DNA from: Aplysia californica | Lineage: Eukaryota; Mollusca; Gastropoda; Aplysiida; Aplysiidae | DNA: 64,000 nt | Assembly (NCBI RefSeq): GCF_000002075.1 | Contig: NW_004797818.1 | Span: 268,198 to 332,197 of the forward strand | Direction: 5' to 3' | Shown: positions 49,101 to 60,131 of the stretch, one piece after another | How positions within the stretch are numbered: position 1 is the first letter of the stretch | Layout of the letters: each line of letters opens with the position of its first letter | Made by a program: the position numbers and the translations under genes | Notes under the pieces: generated by a model | What the model saw: only the letters and a program-made list of their open reading frames with translations | What the model was told of the DNA's origin: nothing | Databases searched by the model: none

Positions 49101-52100
49101 ATATCACACAAGAAGTAGGCTGCTTTGACTTTGCTGCAAACCCGTGCCTGCATTATATTTCTCATAGCACAATATGTGGGAGATGAAATGGCTGGTGCCG
49201 CTATAAATAAATCATTGATGGTCAAGGAGGGAGATGAAACACTAACCATGTCACCAATCAAACCATCTTTTGCACGCGATACTTCAACACATACTTGTGA
49301 ATTTTTTAAGGCATGATGATGAATTAGCTTTAAATTTCAGTCTCTGTGAAAGTGAGGAGTTTCGAGTCAAGGATATCGATGGCTGGGTACAAGACTCCGA
49401 CAAACAACGCTATATTACACAATGAATAGTGGCTTTTGTCAGAGTCCTACACCTAGCCACCGATACGTTTTGCCTGTCTCTACAAATTCCTGACCTTAAG
49501 AAGAGTTGAAAATAAACCATAAAGAAGTAACTCAAATGTTTATCATTTTATCACCATCATCAAATAATTATTTGTAAAAATTCACACATCACTATTTTTC
49601 AGAATATCATCTACAAGAATAAACAAACTATGTCACATGTTTGTAACTAAAAACAGCCCCATTCATTCTTTTCACATTATAAACTCACATGTTTCTGCTG
49701 ACTAGAGGCAATATCTTGAGCCAGACCTAAGGCAAAATCACCATAAGACTGAAAAAAGAAAAACCAAAAGGACCAAAATGAAACATTTTTTTTACCATCC
49801 ACATAAAAGAGTAAATATTGGCACGAGAATTTGGACGTTAACATAGGAGCAATAAAGTCAACTTCTGTTCCATTCTAAAGAAAGTAATTGATGTCACTCA
49901 AAGCAAAGCAGGTGAGCTGATCAGCATATATGAAGCTTACAAGGTGACAAAGTTAATAATAAGACATAGTATTCACTGAATCATGTAATGTAAAACTCAG
50001 CAATCCTTTTCCATAATGAGTGCAAGCACACCAAAGTTAAGAACAAAAGTGGCTTATTCTAATGGCTAAAACCAGGAATCTCTTATCTCTTTTAGTTAAA
50101 ATAAATCAAGTCTCTTAAAAATCTCTTTAAAAAAGTGGTACACATTTACCCCAGCAAAGAACTATACACTAAAATCTAAAAACTATGTAAGAGCTCACAC
50201 TGGCAGACAGCTCATTAAATTTGGTAATGAAGGCGTGCTTGATCCAGTCAACAATCATTTCCACAAGCAGAACAACAGCAACGTCTTGAATTATAGGGAA
50301 GGCAAGATCTGAAAAGTTAAAGTTAAAACAAAAATTAGTAGGGCCTACATCATTATTATTAGACCAACCTATTTGGAAATAGTTAATAAATACAACTGCT
50401 TTACAACAAGAATACTCACAGTTTTCTCACAGCCCATGAATATTATTTGGGTGCAGATACAGAAAATACAATTGCCTTGGCATTTTTCAAAAGTTATGAG
50501 AAATCGGTTCCGTTGTACAGAGCAAGAAATCTGCAGCTTAGCAGGAGCAGTACGAAGAAACTCTACACCATTATCAATGAGTGTTTTAGTTTTAGTAAGT
50601 GTTTTACGGCACTTGCAACACAAGGTAATTTAAGTGCTGAAGATTAGAGGTGTTACAAGAGAGTAACAAACACAAAATAGAAGGAGGGGAGATAAAGACG
50701 ATAGATGTTTCATAGGAAAGAAAGAGCAAACCACACCAGAGTACCTGCCAACCAATCACAATGAGTGTTTAAAATTGACTTCTGACCTCAGATGGTATGA
50801 ATTTTCCAGTACAAAGGAACCATTAGAGAGGGTAAATGAAAGAAAGATGAAAAAAGAAGAAACAGAGAAAGGACAGTGGGAATCACATACTTCTGAAACT
50901 CTTAATGAGATAATAATACTCTATTCGGTTCAGTTTTTTTTTTTAAGAAGCGCCTTGACACTATGACTTTTATTTAGAGCATGAAAAGACAAGACAGATA
51001 GATAGAAACAACTGAGGGAAGGAAAAAAGTAAGACCTACCAGCTGCACTCTCCAACCACCTGCATATTCATTGTAGCAGAACTGATTTAGATCATTCTTG
51101 TTTGAAAGGAATCTAAGTTTTCTTTAAATCCTACCATGAACTAGATCTACCTCAATTTTAAAAGAGAAATTTGGGATGAAACATTTAACTCTTTCACTTC
51201 CGCGAGCTGTGATTCCAGCTTCAAAACCACACATACTTTTGTAATAATCAAATTAGAAATCTCAGACTGTTTTGTTTGTTTTAGTAGAGGTTTTATGGCG
51301 CTCGCAACTGCATAAGGTCATATGAGCGCCAAGGGGTGGATGTCAATAGAAAAGCCCTTACAGAGAAACAGACTTACTCTGCTCACCTCTCTAGCTTCAA
51401 CAGCACAAAGTCTGCTTCGACTATCAAGGCACTCCGGAAATAGCGGGTCACAAGAGTGTGACAAACATACAAAAGAATTAAAGGAAAATGACGATCGTAA
51501 GGATTAGGAAAGAAAAGGCAGCAGTTCCGTTGTAGTTCAGGCATAGTAATGAGCATGACATTGTTGGATCAGCCCATTTACAATTCTACGGTGCATTAGA
51601 ACAAGAAATGTCCCCTCTTTGGGAATGGCCTAAAGACAGTTCAGTCAGTGGCACCGCCCCAGTGGGTAAATCTCAGGCTGAAGAATGATCGTTTTTAGCA
51701 ACATGTTGAGATAGGTCATTATTTCCCTTTTATTTTCATAAATAAGACATGTGGCTCATATTGAAAATTGAACTAAAAATTTTTAAATTTATCCGACGGT
51801 ACACAGAACCAGAAAGTAGGTCACAGATAGGGCCCGGTCCAGGTAAGGAAAAACCCCCGGAAGTGAAAGAGTTCAGTAAAAAAGCTCACTGACCCCAGTT
51901 CCACTGGAGTTCTTTCATGTTCCTGATGAAGACAAAGAGCAAGAGCACCAGATAGTGGAACCTCTCCTTCACGTCGCCATATGTGATTTGACACAGGTTG
52001 TTCTTGTCCAGTCGCTTGAACAAGTTGCCCTTGATCTCCACAAACTGTAAAAGACAAAAGAAAACGTGAAATTGTACTTTACATCAAGTTAGAGCAATAA

Positions 52101-55100
52101 CGAGCACCTTTTTCTAGAAACAGATAAGACAGGTAAGGTAAGGTAAGATAAAGTAAGGTAAGCCAGTAAGGTAAGGTAAGGTAAGGTAAGGTAAGGTAAG
52201 GTAAGGTAAGGTAAGGTAAGGTAAGGCAAGGCAAGGAAAAGAAAGGTAAGGTAAGGTAAGGTAAGGTAAGGTAAGGTAAGGTAAGGTAAGGTAAGGTAAG
52301 GTAAGGTAAGGCAAGGCAAGGCAAGGCAAGGCAAGGAAAAGAAAGGTAAGGTAAGGTAAGGTAAGGTACGGTAAGGTAAGGTAAGGTAAGGTAAGGCAAG
52401 GTACGGTAAGGCAAGGTAAGGTAAGGTAAGGTAAGGTAAGGTAAGGTAAGGTAAGGTAAGGTAAGGTAAGGTAAGATTATACAGTACTTTATTGTCACTA
52501 TGGCTATACAGGAGTGGTAAAAACACATGTAAAGAGATGATGAAAAGACTAATACTGAACAGAAGTAGGTGGAAATGAAAAATCTGAATATTTGTACTAC
52601 GTCTACGTAAGTTCCATTTATCATCTCGTCTCAGAAACCAGAGACAAATAGCAAAGAAGCCCAGCCGACCAGTGGCACCCTCCAATCACCTGCTGCCTAC
52701 TTTTCAGATATCTATGAATTAATATTTTAATTAATTTAATGTCCTCGAGTGAACACGTCTTTGAGCAATTAATATCTTTATCAAATATACTGAGTTTATA
52801 ATGATTCTTTCGGAAGTTTTAATTTAAAAATGTTTAGCTTGTAAAAAAACCCACAAAAATGAGACAGTACTTCCCATTGGGGATGGAGACAATAATTTAA
52901 GTGGACTTGTTGCTCAAGGAAGTTACTGTAGAATTGTGTGATCTTGACGGAAGAAGAGATACAAAACTATAAATTATAGTCACTTGAACATAAAGGATAT
53001 CACAGGAACTCCAATTTACCGCTCTTCTTAATTAACAAAAAAACAAAAAAACAAAAATTCCCTTTCTGCTGACTCACATTAGATGCAGCATGCCAGACTT
53101 ATAGCAAAGAGGTGATGCATAAAATAATGTTTAACACATCTACACATCTTATACTGCAATAGGGAGTAACTTATTAAAGCCACCAGTATCTAAGATATGA
53201 AACCATGCTGTAAGACAAAAGCCTAAAGACAGATGAATTGACGGAAACAACAACAACAAAAACAACACTACATTTCCAGAAAGCAGTACTTACGTTATTG
53301 GACATCATGATGGTCAGGAGGTTTTTATTGTGTGAGTTGAAGGCAACATTCAGGATAATTGCTTGCATCAGGATCATTACTGTGTGAACAACTGACTCCA
53401 GTTAAGGAAAAACAAAAGAAGAAACTACAAAAGAAAATATTAACTTCACATAACTAGCAAAATTGCTTCTCCTTCAACTACAGCTACTTTGAAAGGAAGA
53501 GTTTGGAACAAGCAGGTCATCCAGTTTCAAAACAGAATGAGAAAAAAATACAAGACTTTCTATATGATGTATTAACATTCAAAACAAAATATCCTACTTC
53601 GATATATACTTTCACTCAAAAAACTCTGGAAAAAAAGTGTAATGACCTTAAGGGGAGACGTACACTCCTGGAAAAATTTTCTAAACGAATGACTTTTATT
53701 CACTTTCATGCAATTGTGCATGAAGTTCATAGGTAAATAGGATGTACTAAGGGTGAATTTGTTGATTTTTATAAAAAAATGGGTCTCTGTGGCGGCCATC
53801 TTGCATTTTCAAACCAGTCTCTTAGTGCAGAAGAATTTCATAGAAAATATTGAAACAACAGCCTGAAATTTGGCACACAAGTACAAACCTATATAGACAG
53901 GGGATCTATCTGAGGATTTTGACCTATCTTTAAAATTAAAAAAGTGAGCTCAAACTCAATGGACCCCCGAGAGTCAGTTGACGAAATTTTGGGGTATATA
54001 TAAAAATAAAATTGAATATTTCCACAAGTTACCAATATTTCCCAATTTCCTCACATAGATCTCCAGAATAGATCTTAAAGCACGTGTACGCCAAATTTGA
54101 AGCTTCTAGCTTCAGTAGTTTTTGAAAAATCCTTGCACCAAGGAGGTCACATATGTCAAAAAGTAGATTTTGAGAAAAACAAAAAAACCCAGGATTTTTT
54201 AAAGGACTTTTAGTGCAATATACACTTTTCAAATGCCCTTTTGGGTCATTTAGGTTGTTTTTTCAACAGTTTCGTTGTTATGACCCGATAGAACAGATGT
54301 CAAAGGATGTTTTTTCCGCAAAAAAACAAAAGTTGGCTAGTTTGAAAAATTTTATCGATATTCTCAGGGATCGCCGACCCGGATCTTCCCTTAACAGCAT
54401 CTTAACAGGCACAGCATATTTCAGCCCAAGAAACAAATCAGAGGTAAGTTCAGCTCATTACGATTTTTTCGTCAAGGGTCAATTTGTAATGGTCAATCTA
54501 ACTCTCCAATACACAAATGAGATATTACAAAAGGATACCAACATATACAATGGCAAAGATGAGATGAAACAGAGTGCCAAAATGTTCTCTCTTGCGACCT
54601 CTTGGCTCAACAGCTGTCCAGTAGAGACTGTCCAGGACATCCTGTCCAAAGCCAGAGATCAGCTTGTCCATTACCTGGTTATTAACATCACAGAACAAGA
54701 GAAGATATTAAGCAGGAAAAAAAAAAAATACAATAAAGGCTGTGAAAGCTCTGGAGTGAAACCTGATGTACACATCAGAAGTCGGTGCTCCCGAAATTAT
54801 GAATTGGAATAAAACTTGACATAAGAAGCAATTCTGAAAGATGAACAAACAAATTAAACCATGATTTACATTTTTCTATACCCATGTGGCAATTGTCGAA
54901 AACAGGTCTATTTTACCGGGAGTTCATTCATTAGCTGAAGAACTATCAAAATAGGTTCATTTGTTTTGATTTAATGACCTATTTAGTGACGTTTTGTCAT
55001 TTTTAGATTTAGTACCAAAAAAGGGCCCTGACGTAGTGGGTATACCCCCCTCGGAGATAAAAAGTTAAGAACTTACATCCAGACCGTAAAGATGATTCCA

Positions 55101-56917
55101 GTAGGGAACGGGATAGAGGGTTCCCACGTTCCTTGTGACTCATTGGAGCAGAGGAAGATAATACTAACGTTAACATTACTTAAACGCAATCCCTCATCAT
55201 CAATCATCACAACCATTATATCTAAAAATCATCACCGCTCTCAGATCAATGACCTACATCTATAATCCTGGAACCTCTATCTGCTATTACAATTACTTGT
55301 TATACTAAGTATGCACGTAATACACTATTGGACACAATCATATGCACTTTTTTCTACTAATCAGATGGCGTCAATCTCATATAAATGGGCAAGGGGAAAA
55401 AAAAAGAACTTACATCCAGCATGTTGTAGAAGACGTAGAACTTGATGATGGACTGGCCCCTCACGATGTGGTAGATCATGGACATGTCCATATAGCTGGT
55501 CACAAAACAACTGACCACCAGGATGACACCTTTCAGGAGATCACAAACCTGTGCTGCATCCAAAGCTCGTGATCTCCTGGGAAAGGAATAAAATTTTCAT
55601 TGATCTCTTTTTTTTTTAGTAGGAGTTTTACAGCACTTGCAACACAATAAGGTCATATAAGTGCCGAAGATTAGAAGTGTTGCAAGAGAGTAACAAACAA
55701 AAAAAGGAGGAGAGATAAGGACAATAGATGTTTGATACATAGGTAAGAAGGAGCAAACCACACCAGAGCACCCGCCAACCGCCCGCCATTGATCTCTAAC
55801 AAAAAAAACTGCACGAATTCAAATAAACACTGCAGAAGTCAGTGTGGCATAATAACAAAGAAGCTTATCCATCACTTTCTCTTCTTCTTGCACAAGTAGA
55901 AACTAGTTCCCTTTTCCATACAATGGTTAAAAAATTAATAAACGCTGGAAGAATGGTCCTTATATTACTACTAGACACATCCCAGTTAACTACAGGCCCT
56001 TTTCAGCAGTGCACAGCAAAGTTTTAAAAACCCCCAAAACAAGCATAAAATAAAACATTAGTCCACAGACTAACAAGAATGAACTTATATTGATCAGATA
56101 CTGACAGAAGCTAAAAGTATATATGTATCCACACTTTTCCTCTTTTCAAGTAGTAAATTTCTAAACAGTGTTACATCAAAGTATGGGATTGCTACAGATG
56201 TTTAGTTATATAAATAAATGTTTCTCTTGAGCATTACAACAAAATCTAAGCATATTTACTAATGTGTCAAAATATCGTACCCTTTGAATAACACAATGAA
56301 GGGGTACACAAGGACTCGCAAAATGGCCACAAGTATCCTGAGAGGAAGAAACGTCACCATGTACAGTATGGCATCCATGCACTGCAGGAACCCGAAAGCA
56401 CAAAACTGAAAAAAACACAAAAAACACACACCACCAATATAAAACTTTCACAAAACAGACTATATCAACTGCGATATTGTTATTTCTATAGGCAACACCA
56501 TGAACTTTCCCCTACTCAGTTTCAAAGATGACAAGGTACAGAGCACCAACCATCCCTCATTTTCAAAACTTTATACAGACCAACAGCTCCGCCTAAAAAA
56601 AATATGATTAAGGATTAAACTTTTTCCCTCTATATTTCAAGTAAAAATAACAAAAATGATTTCATGAAAATCTTTTGATTCAAGTAGACTAAAATGACTA
56701 AACATGTTTTCCACATTACCTTCTCCAGATTTTTGGGGGTGTTAACAGATGTGTATACCCGATCTCTTCTTTCGACAAACTCAGAGGCATCTGCTTCCAT
56801 TTTGTAGCCCTTTGTCAGTTCTGACATGAAGTAGCTCAACATAGATTTACCTTAAAAAGTAATGAAAAATCAGAAAAAAATATTAACACAAATTCTTTTT
56901 ACATTTACTTGTAATAT

Positions 56918-56951
<34 letters not shown>

Positions 56952-57541
56952 TAATAATAATAATTCGTCTGTCAATGTCTGACAATGATCAGTGCATCGA
57001 CAAAAGAGAATATTTCTCAAATGAAATAGAAAAATTTGAAGAATTAAAAGTTAAGATGACTTGTCTTGTGGCTTCAGCTATGTATGGTCAATGAGACCAA
57101 TTCTAGCAGAGCAAGTTAGCCACATTTTGAGAATGTACTTGTGACCTGTATGTTATTACAAGGTTCAGCATCTAGAACAGAAGTCCAAAGAGTATCAAGA
57201 TAAACAAAAGTACACTTTAAAAGTTTCAATACTTATCAAAATCTTATGTTACTTTGAGATACATCAACAAGATGAGTCTCTATCTGGATTTATAGAACGC
57301 ATTTCAAATCGTTAAAATTACTTTGCAGCTGTGCCAAAGGCTCGTCCACATCTTCAGGTTCTTCAGTAATATTTTCATTCCTACTTTCCATTGGGTCATC
57401 TTTTTCAGAGCTTGATGAAATCCCCTCTCCATTCAAATGTAAAGGTGATGATTCTGATTCAGATGTGCGAGACCTGTGCCGCAGTCTTGGAGGAGCACCA
57501 GATCGAAGCGGGGAATTTCGATTGATTAAAAAAGTATCCAT
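45989..57541 (-). CDS. TAPT1: Transmembrane anterior posterior transformation protein 1, one internal exon not found
   Basis: TAPT1 is a conserved multi-pass membrane protein (yeast Emp65 family) linked to ER, centrosome and cilium. Minus-strand exons: 57541-57322, 56850-56720, 56405-56281, 55576-55414, [missing], 53391-53294, 52044-51894, 50308-50199, 49748-49689, 48956-48811, 47937-47826 and 46900-45989. Motifs: AQVCDLLKGVILVV, YHIVRGQSIIKFYV, LNVAFNSHNKNLLTIMMSNN, FVEIKGNLFKRLDKNNL, VKHAF-like IKHAFITKFN, RRMGFTPIPL and TKVLNSIVLLG. All found junctions are GT-AG. Phases agree except between 55414 and 53391, where a human segment of about 45 residues (RLFSSFGQDILD...) has no counterpart and one extra base is needed. 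The last exon encodes a 303-residue Ser/Pro-rich tail, longer than in human (whole protein 567 aa). The start is provisional: an acceptor at 57581-57589 keeps the frame open upstream. Confidence 0.93.
48061..48400 (+). mobile_element. SINE family A, best preserved copy
   Basis: Head TGGCGTCGGTGGCCCAGTGG, B box GGTTTCGAATCCCG, core CCTTGGGAAAGGCACTTTAC and tail GCATAGAGCTTGCTGTTGAG, GCTATACAAATG and (TTA)n. ATTTAG on both sides is a possible target duplication. It lies in TAPT1 between the exons at 48956 and 47937. Confidence 0.93.
50582..50757 (-). mobile_element. SINE family C, minus copy
   Basis: Tail B in reverse at the left (TTTTACGGCACTTGCAACAC), then GTGTTACAAGAGAGTAACAA, AGATAAAGACGATAGATGTT and GAGCAAACCACACCAGAGTA. 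It is intronic in TAPT1. Confidence 0.88.
50973..51065 (-). repeat. Repeat family E copy
   Basis: TTTAGAGCATGAAAAGA, AAGACAGATAGATAGAAACA and TGCACTCTCCAACCACCTGC match the copy at 41754-41884. Confidence 0.55.
51185..51875. mobile_element. TTAA-type element abutting a TAPT1 splice donor
   Basis: TTAA at 51185-51188 is followed by CTCTTTCACTTCCG. The exact inverted copy CGGAAGTGAAAGAG ends at 51871, followed by TTCA (a one-base change from TTAA). A family D copy (51272-51662) is inserted in it. Its right end is only about 20 nt from the donor at 51892-51893. Confidence 0.72.
51272..51662 (-). mobile_element. Repeat family D copy 3 (tail B)
   Basis: GGCGCTCGCAACTGCATAAG, CAAGGGGTGGATGTCAATAG, TTACTCTGCTCACCTCTCTA and GGGAATGGCCTAAAGACAGT. 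It is nested in the TTAA element. Confidence 0.87.
52130..52475 (+). repeat. (GGTAA)n pentanucleotide array
   Basis: About 345 bp of GGTAA units with blocks of GGCAA and GGAAAAGAAA that recur inside at about 115-bp spacing. It makes the long LPYLTLPYLT frames on the minus strand, which are not genes. It lies in a TAPT1 intron directly upstream (gene sense) of the exon starting at 52044. Confidence 0.96.
53400..55413. other. TAPT1 intron lacking the expected exon; possible insertion
   Basis: The minus strand was scanned for the conserved segment around FGQDILDALYWTAT and nothing similar was seen. Much of 53460-55080 looks unlike the neighbouring introns and carries the plus-strand ORF at 54213-54812. 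Clear terminal repeats or target duplications were not found. Confidence 0.5.
54213..54812 (+). CDS. Unrecognised open reading frame, up to 199 codons
   Basis: Unidentified. The frame is open from 54213; the first ATG is at 54297-54299, giving 171 aa, or an exon could begin after the acceptor-like TTTTTTCAACAG ending at 54270. The sequence is balanced and protein-like: MSKDVFSAKKQKLASLKNF, ILRDRRPGSSLNSILTGTAY, SSAHYDFFVKGQFVMVNLTL, YTNEILQKDTNIYNGKDEMK and SWLNSCPVETVQDILSKARD, then a basic SRKKKKYNKG stretch near the end. No signal peptide or membrane segment is seen. It lies antisense in a TAPT1 intron, so it is more likely from a mobile or retroposed sequence than a standard host gene, but I cannot name a family. 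A shorter open frame at 53503-53736 on the same strand may belong to it. Confidence 0.45.
   Translation: MQYTLFKCPFGSFRLFFQQFRCYDPIEQMSKDVFSAKKQKLASLKNFIDILRDRRPGSSLNSILTGTAYFSPRNKSEVSSAHYDFFVKGQFVMVNLTLQYTNEILQKDTNIYNGKDEMKQSAKMFSLATSWLNSCPVETVQDILSKARDQLVHYLVINITEQEKILSRKKKKYNKGCESSGVKPDVHIRSRCSRNYELE
55603..55793 (-). mobile_element. SINE family C, minus copy
   Basis: Tail B in reverse (TTTTACAGCACTTGCAACAC), GTGTTGCAAGAGAGTAACAA and GAGCAAACCACACCAGAGCA. It lies about 30 bp upstream of a TAPT1 exon (55576). Confidence 0.88.
56920..56962 (+). repeat. (AAT)n microsatellite
   Basis: About 14 AAT units with one interruption. It is intronic in TAPT1. Confidence 0.93.
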
Positions 57542-57809
57542 TTCTATTGTCAATCCAATGACAAGTACAGGAAGCCAGCTGAAACAAATTTAAAAAGAGA
57601 TCTGAACAAACGATCAGCAATTTAAAAAAACGAAACAAAACCCCAACCAGAACAAAGAATGGCACAAGCACGCTCACAATCAACAGAATTAGAAATAAAT
57701 TTACAAATTAACTTTTTATTCATCAAGATGTTCATAGCTTTAAAAAATAATATTTCATTCAACTAAAAGTTTATACATCATGTGTGTATGCCATAATAAT
57801 ACTGTAAGG

Positions 57810-58312
57810 GGGCTCTCGTGGCATAGAGGTTAAGGTGTTCGCATCTCATTCAAAGGTCCCAGGTTCGAATCTGGGTAGCGACTGAAAAATTTTCTTCTCT
57901 AAAATTGTCTCCTTTCACCTCCTTTCCTGCTCTCTAGCAATGTTCTGTCGTCTGCTTTCGTCTCCACTTTCTGCCCTCACTCCTCGCTTCCTTTGCCCTC
58001 TCCTCTGGGTACTTGACTCTTTCTACTGCTTCTCTACTGTTACTGCTGTCTTTCAGCCATACCCCTGACCTTCTGGTAGGAAAGATCTACACCTAGCCTT
58101 CTCGGACAAGGGTGAAAAAAATCAGAGGTCCCGTGTGAAGTTGCACACGTTAAAGATCATTTGGGGGTCTAAAATCGATAAGAGTAGGCTTCGGCCGCCA
58201 CAGGAGGAAAATTCAAAATTTCCTACCAACTGAAAAAGTTTAATGTGTTCCACGTGCCCAATATATGACCTTATGCAGTTGCGAGCGCAGTAAAACACTT
58301 ACAAAAACAATA
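57810..58312 (+). mobile_element. SINE family B, full copy
   Basis: tRNA-like head with A box CGTGGCATAGAGG and B box AGGTTCGAATCTGGG. A body of about 370 bp follows (ACCTAGCCTTCTCGGACAAG, GATCATTTGGGGGTCTAAAA, TAGGCTTCGGCC), then tail B (GACCTTATGCAGTTGCGAGC, then GCAGTAAAAC). Confidence 0.88.
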
Positions 58313-59218
58313 ATACTGTAATACGTTGAAGCCATGGAAAATATCATGTGCCATAAGTAATTAGAGAGACTTAGATTCTGTTATTTTTACAGAACATTGT
58401 AGAATACAGGACTAAAGGTAGTGAAGCCGTTCTAATCTTAGAAATTCGTACCACTTTCTACTTTAATGTGAAAGAAAAAAAATATATTTAAAAGAAAATC
58501 AAAGAAATAGATAGGCTGACATTGCTACATCATACTCATTTTAACAAACTGCTTGCATCACACTCTCCATCAGAGTACACACTGGCAACAGTTGCATACC
58601 TTTATCTTAATAGTACAGGAGACAACAAAACAAAAATGATCAGAGTATGAGGAAAGTAACACTAAAACATTCAATTGTCTTGTCTCTTTTCTCACTCTGT
58701 CTATATGAACTAGAATCTAGAGGCTCTGGAGAACAACAGTATATTTACCTTTCTCTGATAGTTTCACATTTCTTTAAATTTAAATCCAGTGACTAGTAGC
58801 AGGGTACCCACTCCAGGACTTTTTGCAGATGAGTCATGCTACATTCATTATCTTTGATTGATTCGGCTCACACACAGAACACACCTCTTAGACTTTGTTT
58901 TTATAAATGAAATTACACATCAGAGTAAAAAGTAAGGGAGTCTTTCTTATGACTAGGGCCTACGGATCAGATCATCATTATCGCTGATAGACTGGGCCTC
59001 CTTCAGAATAAAGTTAAAGACGTTCTCAATTGACATAAAGCCAAGTGGCAAGTCACCAAGTTATAGTTATAGACTAGGTTAGGCTGAAAAATTATAATTT
59101 TATATGTAATAGAATTTCAATAAAAAGAAGTTTGTGGTAAGATTGAAGAATACCGGACCAGCCGACTGGGACTACTTTGCCTATGTCTTAACCCTAGGAA
59201 TCCATGATTTTCCCCAGT

Positions 59219-59770
59219 TTTTAATTTCTCTCAATGAAGTGACTATTTCTCCGAACGTTTGGGAAAATAAAGTTGAACTCTATTTCTCTGAACGGTTTCT
59301 GATCTCAAGATTGTTTGGTTATTTGCGAGATTTACGAGTCATCCTTTCATAATTTCATTCCGCCATTCTGCAAGGACTGGGAGGAAGCATTTTTTGCATC
59401 GAATTCAATTTTTAGAACTAGAGATTTTTAAAGTCTGAATATTCAGATACTTCAGTTGTGGTTGGGGCAACGTTCCCGGACTATACCTTATTTGAAAATA
59501 CCTTCAAAAGGTACTGCGAGAAAACAAGACTGCTCAACCTTGGCAGTAACCTATTTTGCAAATTTAGTCACCCATCAAAAACTAAAATCCTTCACGTAAA
59601 AAAAAATTTGCTCCACGACCCCCCCCCCCCCCACGACACACACACACACACACGGGTCACTCCATTCGCTTATTATCAATAAATCTCGAGAACGGAAACC
59701 GTTCGGAGAAATAAAGTTAAAGTTTATTTTCCCGAACATTCTGAGAAATAGAGCCGCCTTCTCTCAAAGG
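59219..59770. mobile_element. Foldback element with about 90-bp inverted arms
   Basis: Left arm about 59225-59310 (TATTTCTCCGAACGTTTGGG, TCTCTGAACGGTTTCTG). Right arm about 59680-59768 reads as its inverse (AACGGAAACCGTTCGGAGAA, TTTTCCCGAACATTCTGAGA). The arms are roughly 80% paired by eye. No transposase was seen. Confidence 0.75.
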
Positions 59771-60082
59771 AGAATCTTGGACCGGTAGATCTATTCATTG
59801 AAAATTTGTCAGGGGAAGACCTCCCCTGGTGTCAGGACTTTAAAAAAAACTTGGAAGTGCCTATTTGCAACGCCGCGTTGCGATTAGCAACAGTGCTAAA
59901 TAAAACGCCGCGTTGTGATTAGCGCCAGTGCTAAATAAAACGCCATGTCACCGTGTGTAAAATATCAAGCTTAATCAATCTGCACATCGTTATCTGAAGT
60001 TCTGAGGGCTGAAGTGACAGCGCGTCTGCGCTTGAAGTCAAACCATTATTTTTTTAGCGTGGGTTCGATCCCGGTCCTGGAC

Positions 60083-60131
60083 GTTGTTTTGTTGTTGTTG
60101 TTGTTGTTGTTTTGTTGTTGTTGTTGTTGTC
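60083..60131 (+). repeat. (GTT)n microsatellite
   Basis: About 15 GTT units with two interruptions, inside the foldback element. Confidence 0.92.

Noticed and set aside
52079-52685. Leu/Pro/Tyr repeat proteins on the minus strand
   Set aside because: They are translations of the GGTAA pentanucleotide array.
55078-55140. Candidate missing TAPT1 exon on the minus strand ending CTGGAT before GTAAGTTCTT
   Set aside because: The reading (TLYPVPYWNHLYGLD) does not resemble the conserved TAPT1 segment and the frame closes just upstream. The shared CTGGATGTAAGTTCTT with the real donor at 55414 is noted but may be chance.
59134-59352. Open frame of 72 codons upstream of TAPT1
   Set aside because: It overlaps the left arm of the foldback element at 59219-59770.
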